A DNA stretch of 64,000 nt from contig BSBM01000190.1 of the NCBI GenBank assembly GCA_027924585.1, positions 4,784,501 to 4,848,500 of the forward strand, written 5' to 3'. Position 1 is the stretch's first letter. Every line of letters begins with the position of its first letter. This document shows, one piece after another, positions 58,517 to 64,000 of the stretch. Under the pieces are notes generated by a model. It searched no databases. It saw only the letters and a program-made list of their open reading frames with translations, and was not told the origin of the DNA. The position numbers were made by a program, and so were the translations under genes. This DNA is from Larix kaempferi. Lineage: Eukaryota > Streptophyta > Pinopsida > Pinales > Pinaceae.

Positions 58517-59246
58517 TGTTAGGATATTCCTATACTCCATCCTAGTCCCACCAGTATTTTGATCATTTACATTTTCAGTCATGCATGCACCTTTAGGGTT
58601 TGCATACCTTCTAGGGTTTGCATGCATCCCAGTCATCAGTCCGGCACCTAGCCCTTAGTTAGCCAGCCCCCATGAGCTTCTCACTATTCAGTTTTAGCTC
58701 TCTAGTTGCTTAATGCACCCTTCTTCCTTTATTTTTGGGAGAAACTCACCCTTCTTCATCTACCAGTCCAGTTGTCACTCAGTTACACTCACTTACAGTC
58801 AGTTACACTCAATTACACTCAGTTACACTTAGTTACACTCAGTTACACCTACCAGAGTTAGTTTGACTAATGGTTGACAGTTACTTGAGCATTGATGACT
58901 CCACTAATGATGATGAAGACTTCGAGTTGTGCTCCGATGACCATGAGGACACCTAGTTGTGCTCCAATAACACTCTATTGATCTTATGATCACTCTAAGA
59001 GGCTAATTCGAATTGCCACCTTGGGCATTCAAATCCTCTCTACCATTGTACTATTTATTTGTCCATATTGTGATTAATTGACTAGCGTGTATGAAGTATT
59101 ATTGCTTCTATCCGAGTTCTACTGTACCATATTATTCTGTTGCTCATTATACTGTATTGTTCACTCTTCTTCTATTTTTCTACTTAATCATAATTACTCT
59201 TGTGAGGTACACATCATCTCTTAGATCTGCTGTGAGGTTTTTCACA
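58517..59246 (+). repeat. 5' LTR of element B (730 bp)
   Basis: TGTTAGGATATTCC to TTTTTCACA. Compared with the 3' LTR it has a small duplication near 58590-58625 (GGGTTTGCAT twice) and more 10-bp minisatellite units (about 58780-58853). Confidence 0.95.
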
Positions 59247-59261
59247 TGGTATTAGAGCATG
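59247..59261 (+). other. Primer binding site of element B
   Basis: TGGTATTAGAGCATG directly after the LTR, one transition away from the standard initiator tRNA-Met site TGGTATCAGAGC. The C-to-T change fits methylation decay. Confidence 0.9.
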
Positions 59262-59410
59262 TTGAGAGTATTGTTTATCTCCATTCTTGAGAGTTTTTTG
59301 CAGGTTATTACCAAGATTTCGAGTGCAGTAGTTGCAGTAGTTTCTGCATTTTTGCAGCAGTAGCAGTTGCAGTTATTCTATATTGTTTTTGCAGGTCCTC
59401 TACAGCTTCA

Positions 59411-59880
59411 ATGTATTCATCAGGAATTAATCCTCTTGATCCACTCAACTATGATGAATGGAAACCAAGAATGATAGCAGACTTGAAGATCCATGATCTT
59501 TTTTATTGTTATTTTGAAAGAGAGTTCGAATCCCCTGAAGAGAAGATTGACTGGTTAAATAAAACTGACATGCACTCTGCAGCAATAATCTTTTCTTTGT
59601 TTACACACTAGAGATTCCAATTCAAATACCGTAATGGTGTTGAAACTCGAAAGGAGTTATGGACTCCAAAAGAGATATGGGCTCACCTGGATAAAAAATT
59701 TGGTAGAAAGAATGAAGGACTTGGTCCTAACCCATTCGAAAGCAAGCAAAGTGATGCATTCGCTCCTCTTGATGGTCTCTCAGATCATGAACCAGTGTCA
59801 TGTCATATTGAAGTTGTTGACTAAGAACTTGCAGATTCTCCACTCATGCTCAAACTTTATTCTCTTTCTGTGCTAGCTCG
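59411..59880 (+). pseudogene. gag-like region of element B, broken
   Basis: The first 66 codons (59411-59611) read NPLDPLNYDEWKPRMIADLK then FESPEEKIDWLNKTD, the NYxxWKxxM pattern at the start of copia-type gag (UBN2-like) proteins. A TAG at 59609-59611 and a further stop near 59822 interrupt it. The frame continues with KELWTPKEIWAHLDKKFG, another gag-like motif. No CCHC zinc knuckle was found. Homology is inferred from the pattern only. Confidence 0.6.
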
Positions 59881-60031
59881 CACTTTAGATATTGTAGAAC
59901 GACCTAAATCCTCTCTTGCACTAGAGTCTGTTGGTTTGCATCATGATCACATGATTATTTCAGAGGTCAAAACAACTATTGACGGTAATGCATTCACTCC
60001 TCTCTAGCTATCCCCTCTTTTATACTACTAT

Positions 60032-60640
60032 ATGATCATAATTCCATGCTTTCAGAAGGTCATTGAAGAATATGGCAATTGCCATTCGCTTGGGAAGATT
60101 TCTCATGCATCTCATAGTTTTGATCTCACCCCTGTTGGTTCAATGGAGATCTCAAGAAAATGTGGCCATTCGCTTGGGATAATTTCTCATGCATCTACTG
60201 GTTTTGATCTCACCTCTCATGGTTCAAAGGAGATCTCAAGAAACCATGATTCAAGTCTTGTATCTAATTTGGGTTCTAAGCAATTACTGCTTGGGATAAT
60301 TTGTCATGCATATGATAGTTTTGATCTCACCCTTGCTGGTTCAAAGGAGATCTCAATAAACTATTTTGAAAGTCTTAAATCTAATTTTGATTTCAAGAAA
60401 ACATGTAATAGTTATTTTTGGCATAATCTCACCCATGGTGGTTTGAAGGAGAAGACAAAAGACTATATGCACTTTCACAAATTTGATCCTACATCAGCTG
60501 ATTCGAATCATAGGTTCAAGGATCATTCTCATACTGTTGGATCTGTTCTCATCACATTCGATCTGAAGAGCAAGTACAAGCACATGCTTTTTGAGCATGA
60601 TTCACTTCTTCCCAAGAAGAATATACCTCCAGACATATGA
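60032..60640 (+). CDS. 202-codon ORF with internal repeats in element B, function unknown
   Basis: The longest clean frame of the element outside the nested pol. It contains three related segments: SLGKISHASHSFDLTPVGS (about 60090), SLGIISHASTGFDLTSHGS (about 60177) and LLGIICHAYDSFDLTLAGS (about 60290), each followed by an EIS motif. The remainder is Asp/Ser/Lys/His-rich and ends KKNIPPDI. No known domain, signal peptide or membrane segment. The end of the same frame is at 3-143 with very few changes. The ATG at 60032 is simply the first in the frame; the frame could also have been an in-frame extension of gag. Whether it is translated is unknown. Confidence 0.45.
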   Translation: MIIIPCFQKVIEEYGNCHSLGKISHASHSFDLTPVGSMEISRKCGHSLGIISHASTGFDLTSHGSKEISRNHDSSLVSNLGSKQLLLGIICHAYDSFDLTLAGSKEISINYFESLKSNFDFKKTCNSYFWHNLTHGGLKEKTKDYMHFHKFDPTSADSNHRFKDHSHTVGSVLITFDLKSKYKHMLFEHDSLLPKKNIPPDI

Positions 60641-60817
60641 CCAAGCATCACACCTGCTTGAGTTTGGAGCATTTATTTTTGTGTGTGCCTTACAGTCTGT
60701 TTTTTGAGGAGGGGGTATGTTTCCCATGAAATTTTCCCACTTCCTTGATATATTGATTGTTATTATTCATTGTATTGGGTGACCTTTAGTCTTAGTTACC
60801 GGAGTTCAAGATGGATT

Positions 60818-60826
60818 AAGGGGGGG
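60818..60826 (+). other. Polypurine tract of element B, copy 2
   Basis: AAGGGGGGG abuts the 3' LTR at 60827. Confidence 0.85.
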
Positions 60827-61527
60827 TGTTAGGATATTCCTATACTCCATCCTAGTCCCGCCAGTATTTTTATAATTTACATTTTCAGTCATGCATGCAT
60901 TCTAGGGTTTGCATGCATCCCAGTCATCAGTCCAACACCTAGCCCTCAGTTAGCCAACCCCCAGGAGCTTCTCACTATTTAGTTTTAGCCCTCCAGCTGC
61001 TTAATCCGCCCTTCTTCCTTGATTTTAGGGAGAAACTCACCCTTCTTCACCTACCAGTCCAGTTGTCACTTAGTTACAGTCAGTTACACTTAGTTACATT
61101 CAGTTACACTCAATTACACTCAGTTACACCTACCAGAGTTAGTTTGACTGATGGTTGACAGTTACTTGAGCATTGATGACTCCACTGATGATGATGAAGA
61201 CTTCCAATTGTGCTTCGATGATCATGAGGACACCTAGTTGTGCTCTGATGACGCTCTATTGATCTTATGATCACTCTGAGAGGCTAATTTGAATTGCCAC
61301 CTTGGGCATTCGAATCCTCTCTACCATTGTACTATTTATTTGTCCATATTGTGATTAATTAACTAACGTGTGTGAAGTATTATTGCTTCTATCCGAGTTC
61401 TACTGTACCATATTATTATGTTCCTCATTGTACTGTATTGTTCACTCTTCTTATATTTTCCTGCTTAATCATAATTACTCTTGTGAGGTATACATCATCT
61501 CTTAGATCTGCTATGAGGATTGTCACA
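60827..61527 (+). repeat. 3' LTR of element B (701 bp)
   Basis: TGTTAGGATATTCC to TTGTCACA, followed by TGTAG. Confidence 0.95.
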
Positions 61528-62530
61528 TGTAGTGGTAGACAAGCTATCTAAAGCAACCCACTTTATACCAGTGAAATCCACCTACAAAGCAATTCACATC
61601 GCGGAAATATTCTTAAAAGAGATCTTTCGATTGGACGGGATACCCAAAGCAATCATTTTCGATCAAGACACGAAGTTCACTAGTAACTTCTGGAGAGCAT
61701 TATTCTCCGGTTTGGAGACCCAGTTACAATTCAGTATCGCGTACCACCGCCAGACCGACGGAAAAACAAAACGAGTAAACCAAATCCTCGAGGACATGTT
61801 GAGGATGTATGTCATGAACAACCCCACCAAGTGGGAAGATTATTTGCACCTCGCAGAGTTTGCATATAACAACAGTTATCAAACCTCGGCCAAAATTAGT
61901 TCTTTCAAGGCACTCTACAGTAGGAAATGTTGGACCCCCATGACTTGGGATAGTCCAGTAGACAGACTTATGTTAGGACCCGACCTACTAAAGGACTTGG
62001 AACAACTAGTCTCCAAGGTACAGTTGAACTTAAAAGAAGCACAAGACCGCCAAAAGAGTTACGCGGACAAGAAAAGAAAAGACAAAGACTACCAAGTCGA
62101 TGAACATGTGTTTCTAAAAATAAAGGCAAAATGAAGCTCGTTGAGCTTGGGATGTTGCAGGAAACTAACCCCAAGATTTTGTGGACCTTTTGAAATACTA
62201 GCCAAGAAGGGCCCAGTAGCGTATGTGTTAGCCTTACCAGCTCATATAAAAGTTCATAATGTTTTTCATGCTTCACTATTAAATAAATATGTATACGATA
62301 CTAAACACGTTATTGATTGGTCCTTATTACAGGTGGAGCCCGAAGAGGAGTTCACACTAGAACCACTCCACATTCTAGACAAGAGAGAGGTCCAACTTAG
62401 GAGGAGGACCATTACTCAGCTGAAAGTGCAATGGAGGTACTTTGGACCAGAAGAGGCTACTTGGGAGAATGAGGCCACAATGAAAGAGGCTTGCCCCGCC
62501 TTGTTTCATGACTTCATTCCTAGTCCCTAG
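61528..62530 (+). pseudogene. Ty3/gypsy integrase (C-terminal part) and chromodomain, copy 2, broken
   Basis: Continues the frame of 57688-58511 after element B. Same residues as copy 1: FDQDTKFTS retained, the third catalytic block reads QTDGKTKRVNQ (Glu replaced by Lys), and the in-frame TGA at 62132-62134 is followed by the C-terminal domain and a chromodomain (VQWRYFGPEEATWENE) ending FHDFIPSP. It differs from copy 1 by a handful of bases (for example Gln for Arg in SGLETQLQF, Pro for His in EACPALF). Dead. Confidence 0.93.
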
Positions 62531-62554
62531 AAACACTGGGATAGTGTTGTTCTA

Positions 62555-62566
62555 AGTGGGGAGGGA
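62555..62566 (+). other. Polypurine tract of the chromovirus, copy 2
   Basis: AGTGGGGAGGGA before TGTAATATCC. Confidence 0.8.
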
Positions 62567-62677
62567 TGTAATATCCTGATTTTTGGACTAACTATTTTGT
62601 TTATATATCGGGCCACAGCCCCAGCACCTATGTTTATTTTGAGTATTGGGCATGAGCCCTAGCACCTATGGTTTATT

Positions 62678-62728
<51 letters not shown>

Positions 62729-64000
62729 ACATATCGAGCATGGACCCTAACTAACTTCTTTATTTGAGTACATACTGGGCGAGAAGGCCCCAATGTTTTA
62801 ATGATGTGTTTCAGCTTTGCTAAGGGTACAAACCTGAATATACTGAGATGATCTTTTGTTACTTACTGTGCAGAGCTATGATTTTACATGATTTGACTTA
62901 TGAGTGTATTGAGCGTGGACTCAGAAACACACACGTAACCTACGTACTGGGAATAAGCCCCGATGTACCTAGAAGAAAGTTTATGTACTGGGAGTAAGCT
63001 TTGAGGTACATTGAGTGTTGGGCATAAGCCCTAAGCACTCCAAGATTGATAAACGAATACTGGATCCGAGGCAACTCAAATATTCTAGATGTGCCTCACA
63101 ACCACATTCTTGCACTAGTGTTGAGCAAAGGCTCTGGAATTGAACTAGCGTAACACCCATGTGAGAGTGTTGAGTTAAAAGGTTCAGAAGAGCACTCGGG
63201 GTTACTAAATCTCAAAGTGTTGAGTCTAAAAGAGTCTAAATAACACTTTTCTTTCATGGAATTTATTTGATTTAATTAAATGATTCATCTTTTATCTACC
63301 ATTAGACACTGCGGGAACTACCATGTTAAACGAGGGAATCCGACATGCAAGAGAGAGACTAGAGGCACCTAACCAAGCTAACCGAGACCACCCAAATAAT
63401 TGGACCTTGTCCTTAAAAGTTAAAAGAAGTGTCATGTGATGACACTGAACTAAATAAAATATAATTGCGAGTAGTCTTTAATGACTAACATGTATAAAGG
63501 CCTCAAGGCTATTATTATTATTTAGAGCTTTAATAATAATGGTCTCATTATTTAATTATGGAATATAATTAGTATATATGATTTATGCATTAATTTATAT
63601 TATAAATGGTGTACTAATAATTAAGTGAAATATAATTATTATTAGTATAATTATTGTTAGTATAATTATTGTTAGTGTAATTATTATTATTATAATTGTT
63701 GTTATTATAAATATTATTAAGATCATAAATCAAAATCACTTATAGTTAAACAGTTGGAAAAGTCCTAGTTCAAGAGGACTAGATATTTAAGTAAATAATA
63801 TCTTTTAATTATTATTTATTTAATTTAAAGAAACTAATTATTTCAATAGTCCTAATTGAAAGACTTGCCTACTTAAAGAGGGAAGATACCAAGTTTGAGG
63901 ATCATCCATCATTATTGGTCATTATCATTCTCTTATGGTAATCCAATAAAAGTATTATGCTCCAAGAAACTGAAGTAGCCTCACTTAATAATTCTCAGAT
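62567..64000 (+). repeat. 3' LTR of the chromovirus, copy 2 (start only)
   Basis: Collinear with 1905-3310 at very high identity; the window ends inside it. The main difference is the expanded AT microsatellite. Confidence 0.92.
62680..62726. repeat. Expanded (AT)n microsatellite in the chromovirus LTR, copy 2
   Basis: About 47 bases of AT against 14 in copy 1 (2019-2032). Confidence 0.95.

Larger units (their letters stand above)
58517..61527 (+). mobile_element. Complete nested LTR element B (3.0 kb, non-autonomous)
   Basis: 5' LTR 58517-59246, primer site, gag-like region, unknown ORF, polypurine tract, and 3' LTR 60827-61527. Perfect target duplication TGTAG. The 1.58-kb interior lacks protease, reverse transcriptase and integrase, so it is non-autonomous. 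The gag-like part suggests Ty1/copia ancestry (inference). Confidence 0.95.

Overview
This window looks like intergenic DNA from a large, repeat-rich plant nuclear genome. The signs are Ty3/gypsy chromovirus pol with a chromodomain, initiator tRNA-Met primer binding sites (TGGTATCAGAGC), LTRs of about 4 kb, plant-type LINE reverse transcriptase and RNase H remnants, tRNA-derived SINEs and a TRIM. A gymnosperm or another very large seed-plant genome is my inference; nothing here fixes the species. I find no intact cellular gene. Only two small exon-like fragments (13495-13959 and 40957-41342, both minus strand) look like host-gene remains.

Layout. 1-6251: right part of a decayed Ty3/gypsy chromovirus (integrase, chromodomain, 4.35-kb 3' LTR) whose integrase is interrupted by a short LTR element, called B here. 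6252-15598: AT-rich ground with remnants of an unrecognised coding repeat (family X), a foldback element of about 2.4 kb, a SINE, LINE fragments and tandem duplications. 15604-33885: a three-level nest. A gypsy solo LTR (TSD CACCA) holds a minus-strand solo LTR (TSD CTTCT), which holds a complete LARD-like element with 3.8-kb LTRs (16737-26749, TSD CTTCT). 33891-46000: minus-strand LINE remnant, unassigned repeat DNA with one promoter-like patch, the exon fragment, a second copy of the X/SINE/LINE composite carrying an extra SINE, and a 1.18-kb TRIM. 46080-51610: a diverged tandem segmental duplication. 52010-54640: LINE and X remnants. 55371-57685: minus-strand LINE 3' end with RNase H. 57688-64000: the second chromovirus copy (RNase H, integrase, chromodomain, start of the 3' LTR), interrupted by a complete element B (58517-61527).

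How the parts relate. The chromovirus plus nested B structure occurs twice, about 60.6 kb apart, with the same insertion site, the same 5-bp target duplication (TGTAG), the same in-frame TGA and the same catalytic Glu-to-Lys change in integrase. The two copies therefore descend from one already dead, already nested ancestor. The chromovirus LTR and the LARD LTR share their first ten bases (TGTAATATCC) and have closely similar polypurine tracts. This suggests, as inference, that the coding-free LARD was mobilised by chromovirus-type enzymes. Several insertions can be dated relative to each other because a related unoccupied copy of the target lies elsewhere in the window.
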